A stretch of 27,891 nucleotides of DNA from Chara braunii (Eukaryota > Streptophyta > Charophyceae > Charales > Characeae). Of this stretch, positions 10,282-19,910 are shown piece by piece. The notes beneath the pieces are model-generated. The model saw only the letters and a list, made by a program, of their open reading frames with translations. It had not been told where the DNA came from and made no database searches. Position numbers and translations under genes: made by a program. Every line of letters begins with the position of its first letter. Within the stretch, counting starts at the first letter, position 1. Where the stretch lies: contig BFEA01000231.1 in assembly GCA_003427395.1 (NCBI GenBank), positions 2,168,612 to 2,196,502 of the forward strand. Reading direction: 5' to 3'.

Positions 10282-10310
10282 TATATATACATATATATAT
10301 ATATATAAAT
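10282..10310. repeat. AT dinucleotide microsatellite
   Basis: A run of alternating AT with one cat interruption, inside copy 2 only. Confidence 0.8.
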
Positions 10311-10720
10311 AGTTAATATAAAAAGTTTTATTTATCAATTTATATAAAGTGTATGGCTTCAGACTAAACCATACATCTTATAAAAAAAAAATAATCATGT
10401 TCTCATAAATACAAAGAAATTTAGGAAGTCTTGGGTCATTCCTATTAGAAACGAAGCTCTGCCTCATTCAGAAACCACCAAAATTAAACAAGTGGTCAGA
10501 CCATTCATCTTAGAAACAAAGCCTGGTTGTGGAAAAAACAAGTCAAGAAATATAACAAACAGACCATTCATCTTCGAAACAAAGTCTAGTCCTTCAGAAA
10601 ATAAAATAAAATATAGCGGTCAGACCATTCATCTTAGAAACAAAGTTATACTCTTTTATTGACTCATTCAAGCGCAAACAAAACCACCTTTCTCCCACCT
10701 CCCCACCGTCTTCACCCGAA

Positions 10721-11245
10721 AATAACGCCCAGATGTTATATTCAACTTACCATAAAAATATCAGATTTTTGTTTTTATTTTTTTTTTCTCAAATAAAATG
10801 TCTCTTCAAATATAACGCCCGTGCATTATATTCGAATAGAACACTCGGGTGTTATATATTAATGTTTTATGGGCAAAGTGCCTTGTAGAGATAGTATACA
10901 TGAGTTTGAAAGGGTGGTGGGAGGTGTATATATTAATTTTAAAGGGGGTTGAAAAATATTTTGACTTGCAAGGGGCGCATTTCGATTTGATTTTTTATTT
11001 TTATTTTTTATTTTCAAGTTTGCAAGGAATTTTGTAGTGACTCTCAACCAAAAGTTGGTCACATATCAATTCTGGACAACACATTATTTTTATAATTTAT
11101 TTATTTTTTTATTTTTTTTTTTGAATTTTGGGCCCCCACCAAAGTTGCCACTAGTTTACTAAATATAATGTCTGGGCATTATAAATAAATATAACGCCCG
11201 ACGGGCATTATATTCATATACAACGCCCGACCGTTATGTTCAGGC
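10721..11245. mobile_element. Fold-back insertion built of TATAACGCCCG palindromes in copy 2
   Basis: Copy 2 departs from copy 1 near 10720 and rejoins near 11250. Left parts (10721-10742 and 10812-10858) and right parts (11161-11243) are inverted versions of each other. Each consists of short palindromes such as ATAACGCCCGACGGGCATTAT. The middle is very AT-rich, with T-runs. It resembles a fold-back or MITE-type non-autonomous DNA transposon. Exact ends and target duplication are unclear, and the two frames inside (10849-11062) are not genes. Confidence 0.5.
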
Positions 11246-11449
11246 GAAGACGGTAATTTATTCCCCCTATCCGACTTCAAGCAGCGAAATAGATAGATTT
11301 CATGCATGCATTTCTTTTGCTTAGTCCGGATTGAGTCATAAAGGAAAAACAAGGATCCATAAGGGATGCATGCATACATAGCAGACACCATAGAAATATG
11401 TATTGCTAGGGGTTTAGTAGGTTCATATAGAGACGAGAGATATACCTGA

Positions 11450-11715
11450 TAGTTCTCTACCTCGAGAACCTCGCTTAGGTTACGACAAAGCTCCCTCAAT
11501 CAGGGGGGCGAACCTTCCACAAAAGCCTTGACACTGATTACGGGTTTCCAATCCCGCCTGCTGCTTTCCTCTCGTAACAATTTATATTAGACTGAGAGTG
11601 AGAAGGACAAAAGAGAATCGCTAAGTCACTCAGATTTAGGAGAGATGTATTCAAACTTGCATGAGAGGGCCTTGTTGCCTTCCCATCTTTAGGCCCCATA
11701 ATGGTGGTCAAACAC
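11450..11715 (+). repeat. Conserved leader block, copy 2
   Basis: Counterpart of 3071-3345, including the CGGG/CCCG hairpin near 11541-11558 and the GGCCCCATAATGG end near 11692-11704. Confidence 0.55.
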
Positions 11716-12783
11716 AATGATCATGCTCAAATTTGTGGTTCAGACGATGTAGCAGCACCTTGGAAGACTTGGGAGTCGCAATAGTTTCCAAATTGCATGC
11801 AAGCCATAGCCCAATTTACAGTATGCCGAACTTTCCAACAAAATTGCAACTATGCAACTTTAAAGTGTTGCGCTCAAATAAAATAAGGGCCGGTCTTTGA
11901 AATACATTCCTCGAATACTCAACAACAATCTCTCGTCACTCAATTAGCAGTCCATTGTCCTTGCCACTATAGTATGATTAGTAAGGGTGACCGTACAACA
12001 ACAACCTTAGAAAAAACAACAGCTTCAAGTGAGCATGAAAGTCTTTGCGTCGATCAACAATCATCCGTTGAGAAGATCGACAATATTATTTGAATATATA
12101 TCAATCAGAACACTCAATTTTTCAACAACATCACTCTAGTGCACAACAATAACAATCCGAGGTTCGCTTAGAGGATTCGACAGTGGTATTTGAATATATA
12201 GCAGTGTTCTCGATGATCTAGGCAGCGACTGATGACCAACATCAATAATATTTCGACGAAGTGATGGCAGAAAATTCAATAGCAATCGTTGAGGTTGGAA
12301 TCCCAACAAAGCCACAACAACAACAACAGTATCCGAGCCCGAGACTTCGCATCAACCTCCAAATCACCACGGTAACTCCCCTGTCTGAGGCAGTAGCCGC
12401 CTAAGGCTAAGGAGCCAAGTGGCTACAACCTGGTGAGAAGAGAGCACATGTTGCTTAGAAACTGACAGCAGTTTCCTGCCTACACAACATGTTGTTCAAA
12501 CTTTAACAACAATTTTTTTAGCAGCTTTGAACTCCACTCAAATAGCGATCTCGGCTCTTAGCTACAAGCAACGACGATAACTACGTCGTAACGTAGTGAC
12601 AACCACTACAACAACAATAGCAATAGCATGTTGCACATTAATAGCAACGGCGAATGCAGCAGTTCCATAACGAAAGGTTTAACAAATAATCGCAGTCAGT
12701 ACCAGATCACAATTGATCCTCCTAAGTAACAACCAATGGTCCTAAAAATGGGGCACGATTCTGGTTCCAACATTAGAGAGAAA
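11716..12783 (+). other. CAACA-rich non-coding part of copy 2
   Basis: Rich in acaacaa words. It matches copy 1 around the ggcagcgact segment (12221). Frames are closed. The end of copy 2 cannot be placed exactly. Confidence 0.4.
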
Positions 12784-13130
12784 TGAGAGAAATAGATAAT
12801 GAATTGAAGAAGATGACATGAGCATTACATATCATGGCGCTATCAACTTCTCCATCGCCTCACCTCAACAAAGCACACTGTTGAGGACTCAACCCTTCCA
12901 CTCATACGCCACTCAGATTGAGGATTAACTACGCTACAGCTAATGGATTTATACTACTTTGTCTATCAACTCTATACCTTGTCACCAAGCTTGAACCCTT
13001 CCAAATTTCCAAGTTGTCCTCTATTGGCTAGTAACAATTGGCTAGCTATCCATATCTCGTAATTTGAAATTCCCGCTCGCTTTCCAAAAAGTTACTGAAA
13101 AGTAGGCGGTAAGAAGCAGATGCTGAAACA
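12784..13130 (-). repeat. Copia-type LTR, probable 3' LTR
   Basis: About 95% identical by eye to 25894-26245 in the same orientation. On the minus strand the LTR ends in ...CTATTTCTCTCA. Just upstream (13131-13150) lies a purine tract, AGTGAGAAAA, of the kind that precedes copia 3' LTRs, although the terminal TGTTGGAACC of the other LTR has decayed to GTTGTTTC. Short length and TG..CA-like ends fit Ty1-copia. A matching target duplication was not found. Confidence 0.65.
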
Positions 13131-13159
13131 ACGATTTTCTCACTGTGTTAATATGACGT

Positions 13160-13408
13160 GGCACCGTACTTTGAATGTATAGGGCCGTGAAACCAGTCCT
13201 TGTTCGGTCGAAAAAGAGGGCTTAGTCTCCAAACTTATCGCAGGCACCCGATCCCCGTACTTTGCAGGTACCCGTTCCGTACTTTGGATGTATCGGGCCG
13301 TGAAACTGGTCCTTGTCCAATCGAAAAATAGGGCATTCTTTCCCACCCTGCTGGTGGCGTGGATTATCGGAGGCACCCGATCCCCGTGATTTGCAGGTAC
13401 CCGTTTCG
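13160..13408. repeat. Two-unit tandem duplication of 113-129 bp
   Basis: tactttgRatgtat..gggccgtgaaac occurs at 13167 and 13280. aggcacccgatccccgt occurs at 13242 and 13371. It lies between the end of ORF2 and the copia LTR, so it may be the 3' tail of the element or copia tail sequence. Confidence 0.7.
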
Positions 13409-14029
13409 CGTCCCGGTGATAACAGTTATACACTATACTCTGCGCAAAGCCCAATTCATCTGTTAGCAGTTTCTCGAAATTTTCGTCGGCGCGGTCAGTG
13501 GTTAATTTTCAGAAGAGACAAAAAGAGCAAAAGGACAGGGGTTCCGTGAGACATATGGGAAACCCATGCAATCAGAGTCAATACATAACCCTAACATCCT
13601 TAAGATAAGAGCTTCGAGTTTGTTCCATAACCCTTCTTGACCCTTTTTCCTTTGTTTTATCCACCTGATCTCAGAAGCGAGGACTTTTTTAGAATAGTTT
13701 AATTTTTTTCAGTTCTTCAGAAAATGTGAGCATGCTCCAAAGTGTGGAGGCATCTGTGTTCGAGTTCATGGTGATTCTCTGCACGGTATTGGCGATGATT
13801 GCATTTCTTGCTTTTGTTGGTCCAAAAGAAGAGAGATTTTTCAAAGTTTGAAATTGCAGAGGCATATCCCCCTAGATAATACTAGCATTTTTGAACTTGT
13901 GGCTCAGGATCACTTTCTGGGTTGTATAAGGGATTACAAACCTTGTTTTCAAAAAATCAAGGATCCCCTCATCTTGGTCAGTTCTTTTTAGTATCAAGTC
14001 GGGGGGATAGTAGAGGTTGATTTTTTTCA

Positions 14030-14910
14030 GTTTTGCTCTGCTTTGTCGTTTGCTCCCTGTTCTTTGGGGTTGTAGTATACCTACAAAAACAGGTCATCTA
14101 TGCATCTTTTTCCGTTCAGAAATTTCTCATCGGTACCCAATGTAGAAATGAACTTTTGTTCTGAGTACATACATATGACGCAGGCAAGGGGAGGGCTCGC
14201 TCTTTCTCCCATGGGGATGCCTTTCTTTTGGAATAGGACGTTGCCCATAGCCAGAAAAAAGGAATTCTCCAATTGGAAGGTGGTGAGCTTAATCAGGTCC
14301 CTAAGTCAGAGAGACCTCTAGCCAGCTTCTCCGTGGGATTTCCCAAACGTAGCTTTCTTTTCTTTGGTTTTGATACGGATCTATTTAAAAGCCTTTTCAT
14401 GGAAATAGTCAATAAACCAGGTTACAACTATTATGATCTCCTGATGGGGCAGTTGGGAAAACATCTCGGTAATGTCATAGGTTCTTGACTTTATACATTT
14501 ACCAGTTCTGGAGATCTCTTCATTGATTCCATCTATGATCTTTTTGAATCCCATTGTAGTGCCGAGGTTGAAATGTGGGAATTTTGCCCGTTTAATTAGA
14601 TAGTTCAATCCAGTTCCCAGCAGACCGGAGAGGCTTCTACATACGAGGGCACAATTGATCTGCGTTTTCTTCTGTCTTTTTCTTTCGCCAAGACATAGGC
14701 ACACTGCAGGGTGCCACGACAGTCCCATTTTGCTAGCTTATGAAACTGAGCACCCCTATACTCAGATTTTATGTCACTGAGTACATGGTTGACATTTTTC
14801 TCAATGATGGAATAATTATAATTATCAAGGTACATTTTCCTCATTCCTGCTTCATAAAGTTTGGGGCATTCTATCCAAGTTTCGTTGTTGTTTTTGTCCA
14901 ACGGGGCCAT
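14030..14910 (-). other. Reverse transcriptase core of ORF2
   Basis: Motifs in order: MAPLDKNN (about 14910), KEKD..R.RSIVPSYVE (14685-14635), YDITEMFSQLPH (14479-14444), VLFQKKGIPMG with ASPPLA (about 14239-14183), and RCIDDLF (14107-14087). The catalytic Asp pair is intact, but the residue before I-D-D is Cys where Tyr or Phe is usual. The LPH after motif A and the GIPMG..SPPLA form are Penelope-like rather than LTR or LINE type. A thumb-like stretch with LYYPPDL follows. Confidence 0.8.
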
Positions 14911-15989
14911 TACCAGGCCTTGGAAAGCAGCGCGGACCCCGTGGACATATTCGCTGAGGACACATCCGTCCTTCATCACTTCTCCTTTCCTACTGACAAG
15001 GTTCCAATCCACATTCATATTTTCAGAAACAAGATTCATTTTTCTCAAACAATCAATTGCATCATTACAAACCAGGGATATTGTTTCCCTGGATGCCATG
15101 GTTTCGGGGAAGGGAATGTTTTTAGAGTTATGCAAAAACGGATGTATGCCCTAGATCTCACTCAGTTTGACCGACACATGGTCGTTGTCTTTGGGCAAAT
15201 CGAAATCCGCACAGGTGCAGTTAAAAGAACTGCACTATGCGAAGGATTTCTGATTATGCAACAGGTCACCGACTGATTTGGCTTTCAACCAAACTGCTCG
15301 TGTCCTTCTAACATACAGGTCTGCGAGCGAGGGAGGCAGGACATTCTCCCTAATCCAATTTTTAACGCAGTATTCTACTTTTACTTTATCAACAGTTGTA
15401 CAAAAAATAACTTTTATTGTAATATTCACGCGAGGGTTTATTGAGAATTTCTTCTTAAAGACATTGGTTAAGATTTCCCTCACAATCTGCCTACCTCTTT
15501 TTGATTCAATGTCTTTATATTATTGTTGAGCTCAATCAATTCTTCTAATTTTTTTTTGTACAAGTCCCTTCTTTTCCATAGAGCCCGTAGGATCGAGACC
15601 AACTCTTCCTTCTTTGTGTCTGATGTTGTTTTAGTTCTCTTGAGATCGGTGATAGTCCAATTGCCACCCTCTTCAATACTCAACTTAGCATTTTTCAGTA
15701 ACATCTTACATCCATTTTTCTCAATCTTGGTGAATCCGAAGAGCAAGGAGACCAATCTCCATGCTTTCAGCCACCTTGCACCTTGGTTGTTACAGATTTT
15801 CCATGCATGGTCTCTTTTTCTCTTTTTTTCTTTCGACATGAGTTTAAGCAATGATAGTAATTCTGGTTGTTGTATAACATTGAGAGAGTGACAGTAAAAA
15901 ACAATAGGTTCAGTGATATTAATCACCTTGATCTGTTGGGGATCTTTGGATTTTTTCCGATTTCTTCTGCTGTGTTTTTTCCTTGTGTG

Positions 15990-16262
15990 CCTCTGATTCA
16001 ACCCAGGGTTGTGACTTTTAATTATTTGTTTTTCCATCTCATCCACTGCCAGACCAGAGCCAAACTAAAGCGGGATGGGTACATAGTGATTTATTCCAGC
16101 TTTTCTCAACCATACATGGACTTTCTGTTTACTGTCCCTGTTGGTTGCTCTTTTGTGTTTAGCCCATCTTTCGAGAAGAGAGAGAGATGTCTTACCCACA
16201 TATATAAGTTTATGGTTCAGGGAAAAAAAAACACAAACACATCCATCAGCATCAAGCAATCG
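15990..16262 (-). other. GIY-YIG nuclease domain of ORF2
   Basis: A first strand GCVCVFF stands in the GIY position. YVGKT at 16202-16188 is in the YIG position, followed by LLERWAKH (Arg and His of the helix), then WLRKAG. After a TAG at 16067 come DEMEKQI and PGLN near 16043-15996, which give the conserved Glu and the P-x-LN ending. All core elements are present in order and in one frame. The domain lies upstream of the RT, unlike Penelope/Neptune, where it is C-terminal. Confidence 0.75.
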
Positions 16263-16459
16263 ATTCCAGTCAGCATGGTCAAATCTCATCCAAAATCTGA
16301 TGTAAGTTTTCCCTCATGCAATATCACCCCTACAGCATGCCAAGAGAACTGTTAGCACATGGATCCTTTCAAGCAGGTCTGTAAAGTCGGGACCCAGGAT
16401 CGACTTCAATTTCGCCAGTCTATTGCCTGCTCTCAGCAGGGAGCGTTTGCTGCCCCAGG

Positions 16460-17714
16460 TTAGTTTTCCGAGAGGTGTTCGTCCTCAGTCTCAGAAACCA
16501 TGTCAGGGTTCCTGAAGTTCTTCGCAGCTTCATGGTCGTCCCTAGCCTTCGAAGATTCGGCTGCGTCCGCAGGCTTCTCATTGTTGATGTAGCTGACGTA
16601 TTCCTGTAAATCGAGCTTCGTCAGTTCTCAGGCTCCGATCTCTTTTCGATAGTATGCGATGTTCTTCTCCTTGCAGAGATCTTGGACGTGGGTCTAGTGG
16701 AGTGAGTTGTAGAATTCACGCCTCAGTTTCATATATGCAGCGAGGCCACCCTCGTCCGGTTCCTCCTCAATCGCCGAGTTTTTGTGCATGTCTTCAGTTC
16801 TCGTTACTTCACCGGGACCGTTCTTCCTTTCTCCTTCGTGAACTGTGCCAGATACGCGACTCTTCTCAGAACCTTTTTCCTGCTCCTTCTCTGTCCCTTT
16901 CTCCTTACCCTTCTTCGCTTCTTCTCTCTCCTCCATTAGCATATTTAGCATGCCTTTAATCTCTACAAGCTCCGTACTCTTCTCCAGTTTCGGTTGCAGA
17001 TTCTGCTTTACGTTTTTCATAGCATCGCTATCCTCGTCCGATGACACCTCGATTCGCTTCTTGGATCTAGAAGCTGCCTTCACCTTCGTCCCAGAGCGCG
17101 CCTTCGCTCTTGGGGCGCGGACTGGGGATCCGGCTGGTGTGCGATTCACCCCTCTTCCGTTTCTCGCTACTGGAGAGTTTTCGACCTTCTTTCTCGACCT
17201 TCTCCTTACACTTTTCTGCTCTCAGCATCTCCAGTTCAACTTTCTCAGCATCTGATAACTTAGATTTCTTATCAACACCCTCCAGTTTCTCAGTGATGAT
17301 GCGGAGTGAGTCACCGAGCGTAGTGGTAACCCAGGTCTTGAGCTCCTCACTCTTATCAGCTTCCTTGCTCGTGATTCCCCCTACCTGCTCCTTTCCTTCC
17401 GTGATGCGGAGGGTACCGCGCTTATCCCCAACGATTTTCTTCCTAACTTCTTCCACCGCCTTGTCCATCTTGATATTTTCTAAGATGTTCTTGTACTCTT
17501 TTGTGAAGTAGGCTCTGTTTCCTGGACCCGGGAAGGCGTTCGCAGCTGGTGCTTTCCCCTTCTCTTGGTGCGAGGGGCCATTGGATTGGCTAGATGTATA
17601 TGCGTCGATCTGGTTTCCTCCGCTATTCACCATATGAGGTAGGTTCGAGCTGCTTTGTAGATTTCCGACTATCTGATTTCCCCATGTATTGGTGCTAGCC
17701 CATGGCGGTTGCAT
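16460..17714 (-). pseudogene. ORF1: charged coiled-coil protein with SAP-like C-terminal part (broken)
   Basis: It starts at an ATG 31 bases after the palindromic motif. The N-terminus (about 60 residues) is rich in Asn/Ser/Gly/Gln. A Lys/Glu-rich helical stretch with heptad-like spacing follows to about 17160, then a basic Ser/Arg/Lys patch (17140-17050), an acidic SDEDSD, and a second Lys/Glu-rich helix to about 16790. The end (about 16700-16590) has helix-turn-helix-like spacing, LCKEKNIAYY then LTKLDLQEYV, reminiscent of a SAP DNA-binding domain. One-base slip in a G-run at about 17150; stops at 16696 (TAG) and 16630 (TGA). I know no named homologue. By position it could be a Gag-like nucleic-acid-binding protein. 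That role is inferred. Confidence 0.6.
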
Positions 17715-17744
17715 ACCCCATTCGTAAGGCTGATTTATGCTATT

Positions 17745-17793
17745 CGCTGTCGGCGCGAATACCCTTAGAAGGGTATCCGCCCTGGTTTTTGCA
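17745..17793 (-). repeat. Palindromic motif upstream of ORF1, copy 3
   Basis: Minus-strand counterpart of 6541-6590; palindrome at 17759-17776 with CT in place of GT at the centre. Ends 31 bases before the ORF1 ATG. Confidence 0.7.
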
Positions 17794-19229
17794 AGTGAAA
17801 GAAATAGCTTTGGTTTAAAATTTAAATATACCGCGCAAGTCGCGGCAGGGTTTTGTTGTCTATGCGGCTGATGGTTGACTAGGATAAAGAGTGTGTAGGC
17901 GCGCGGATTTGAGGCGCGCGTGATCCCTTCGATTGTTGATGATTGAAGAGTCGGCGTGATCGCCGGCCAAACCTTTATTTCTGATTAAATTAGGGATAAA
18001 AAGATTACGTCTCGTTGATTAATGTGCTTAGATGTGACCCGTGCGTACGTACGGAGGACGGCATCGACAACAATGTGGCTTTTGAAGGCGTTTCGGTAGC
18101 TTGGCGGTGTCCGTTTATTTAGGCGTCCGCCAGAGCTAGACCCAGACTTGGGCCTAGCATTATTGGTTACGATGTCGGATTTCTAATCCGGAGATTTAGG
18201 AATCTAGGTCGAACGACAACGGCACGGGAAGCATCAGAGTAGCGGGAAGGGGACCGAGGGGTCGAGGGCCCGACGGGGCTATTCCCCTTGGTTTTGCCGT
18301 CATTGACGTCAGAAAGGGTCCTGACGTGTTCCTTTTCCCTCCGTCGTTATACCCTAATGATTAGAAAAATTCTAAATGTTTTTATGTATTTATTGGTTAT
18401 TATTTTTATTACGCCCCGACGTTCCTTTGACTCGGACGAGACGCAGGGTTCGATGCCCGTCACGGTAGTCGAGGACCTTGAGCATCTCCCCATCTGCTAG
18501 GGGCCGTTCAGATCCCGCGCGTCAGGGCATTGACTGAGTTCCTCTGCCCCGCCTATCCTGAAGTGGGACTTGGGAAGTCAGCATTTCGGGGTCTTGGGTC
18601 GTGGTTTCCCTCGTCCTCCACTTGGAGGGCGTCGATAGCCTAGTGTAGAGAGGAGGTCGGAGGCCATTCCGGGCTAGCCTGTGAAAGTTACAGCCCAGGG
18701 ACTCCGCCTCCCGCCAGCCGGGACCTTCAGAAAGGGGCGTAGGGGGGGGGCTGTGCCTAGATGGAGTAGATACCGTAGGTACAGTAGGCCTGAGGCAAGG
18801 CGGGGGCGGAGTGGGTTGTGGGGGAACAACAGCGATGCTGTTGTGCCGTTCGGTTGCCGGGTTTGAGTATAGGGGGAAAGACTAATTGTATCATCGCGGG
18901 GTCAGCCGCGTTCCAAACGACCACCCGACCGAGCTACTCTGGCCGTCGCGGGCCGCTACGGGCCGACACTGCGCTAACAGGGAGGAGCGGAGCGCGAAGT
19001 AGCAAGGGAGACAGGTTGTAGTGTGGCCAGGCGCTGGGACCGGGCGGACAAGCGAGGCAGGGCGGGTTCGGCCTGTTTGCGCTCAGTAGCAGAAGGCGGA
19101 GAGGCAACGAGCAGTAAAGAGGGGAAGCGGAGGCCTTGAGGGAGGGAAGAAATGGCGGGAGTGAAAGTTCGTTTACTCGGCCGTTTCTCGGCCGTTGTTG
19201 ACGAACTAAGTTGCTAGACGGGGTTTTTC
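17794..19229 (-). other. GC-rich leader part of copy 3, no gene
   Basis: Continues the alignment with copy 1 (4650-6540). The best block is 18300-18120 (GGGCCCTCGACCCCTCGG, then gtaaccaataatgctaggcc). Frames here are short and unrelated to those of copy 1, so I call none. Confidence 0.5.
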
Positions 19230-19910
19230 GAGGCAGGCGAACCCGATTTTGAGGTTAATTTCGGTGGAGGTTCAGTAGATGTGGAGGTTAGTAGGAAGGA
19301 TGGTGAGGGGTGGTGTCGGAGAGAGCAACGGTGGAGGGAAGAAGTTCGAATGAACCTAGACGCGGATTCGCGCTAGGTGCATTCGAAAACGAACGGAAGG
19401 GGAAAACGAATTCCTCGCTCGTTCCCCCACGACTTTGAACAGGGAAAGAGCCGATCCCGGGGTTTTGGCCCTGGGCGAATCCAATGATATAGTTAGTTTC
19501 AGTAGAAAGTTAGTAAAATAAGGAGTTAGTGCAGAAACGGGTTGCGCGGAGTCATGGCGGAAGGGAGAAGGGAGAGAAGAGGAAGGGCATAACGCACCTA
19601 TTAGTGAATGAATTTGGGCAGGGAAGGAGGCGATCCCGGGGTTTCGACCCCGGGCAAATCGAAGGAGGTGGTTGGAACAGGGTGAAAGTTAGTGTAGGAA
19701 GAGATTAGTAAGAAAGGGGGTGCGCCGGGATATGGCGAAAGAGGGGGGCGACGGGGAGGAGAAATCGAGATACAACCCGATTCTTGGTGGAAGCTAGTGA
19801 GCAAATGGGCAGAATTGAGGTTTGCGGACAAGGTGGTTTCGATGGTGGTATTAGTGTTGGCAATAGGTTAGTAAGAAAAAAGTTAGTCGAAAGGTAGGTT
19901 GCGCCCAGGG
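19230..19910 (-). repeat. Tandem ~179-bp repeat, three to four units, copy 3
   Basis: Marker gatcccgggg at 19453 and 19632 (period 179), with diverged units on either side near 19240 and 19810. Each contains gttagta words and a ccccgggat/atcccgggg-type palindrome. Copy 1 has two units with the same period (4300-4650), so unit number differs between copies. Confidence 0.65.

Larger units (their letters stand above)
9780..10660 (+). repeat. ATCTTA stem-loop array, copy 2
   Basis: Hexaloops lie at 9797, 9891, 9992, 10249, 10375, 10507, 10570 (ATCTTC) and 10631, with a further altered one near 10441. Inner stems are nearly all TTC/GAA followed by ACAAAG. Outer arms are weaker than in copies 1 and 3 (for example AGAC/GTCT at 10570), consistent with loss of selection. 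The array is interrupted by a MITE-like insertion. Confidence 0.7.
7400..12760 (+). mobile_element. Leader copy 2, AT-rich and decayed, with nested insertions
   Basis: It aligns with the start of copy 3 from about 24775 downward: shared segments gcgccaRYcatacctc, cctctacgac, cgagggcgtttctc, gcatagggggtacg and gctgactaggac-type words at 7540-7830. It then follows copy 1 from 7914 (cccataactt). The same ordered blocks follow: stem-loops, GGCAGC-box array, hairpin array, conserved block and CAACA-rich part. CpG is largely replaced by TpG/CpA and AT content is high compared with copies 1 and 3, as expected of an old methylated copy. It stops near the copia LTR at 12784. Confidence 0.75.
13502..16484 (-). 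pseudogene. ORF2: GIY-YIG endonuclease plus Penelope-type reverse transcriptase (broken)
   Basis: The product would nick target DNA and copy element RNA by target-primed reverse transcription. Domains in order are: a short N-terminal part, GIY-YIG nuclease (about 16240-15990), a basic linker with coiled character (15990-15480), a segment with PPSLADLYVR and a C-x4-C-x-C cluster (15240-15200), and RT palm and fingers (14910-14090). The thumb follows to about 13800, and a basic C-terminal part runs to a TAA at 13504-13502. In-frame stops lie at 16316, 16067, 15237, 15153, 14383, 14320, 14308, 14083 and 13874. Apparent frameshifts fall near 15485, 14640, 14030 and 13700. The frame is open from 16484 with no early ATG and overlaps the end of ORF1. 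It is clearly not functional as read. Confidence 0.8.

Noticed and set aside
12763-12776. TGGAACCAGAATC (minus) as a copia primer-binding site after the LTR at 12784
   Set aside because: Nine of thirteen bases fit the initiator-Met site, but it lies several bases from the LTR end, and this LTR is better explained as the 3' one.
14740-16355. Plus-strand frames opposite ORF2 (such as 14740-15276 and 15867-16355)
   Set aside because: They are shadows of the minus-strand RT/nuclease frames and show no motif.
16845-17511. Plus-strand Ser/Phe/Leu-rich frames opposite ORF1
   Set aside because: Antisense of a Lys/Glu-rich coiled-coil gene gives exactly this composition.
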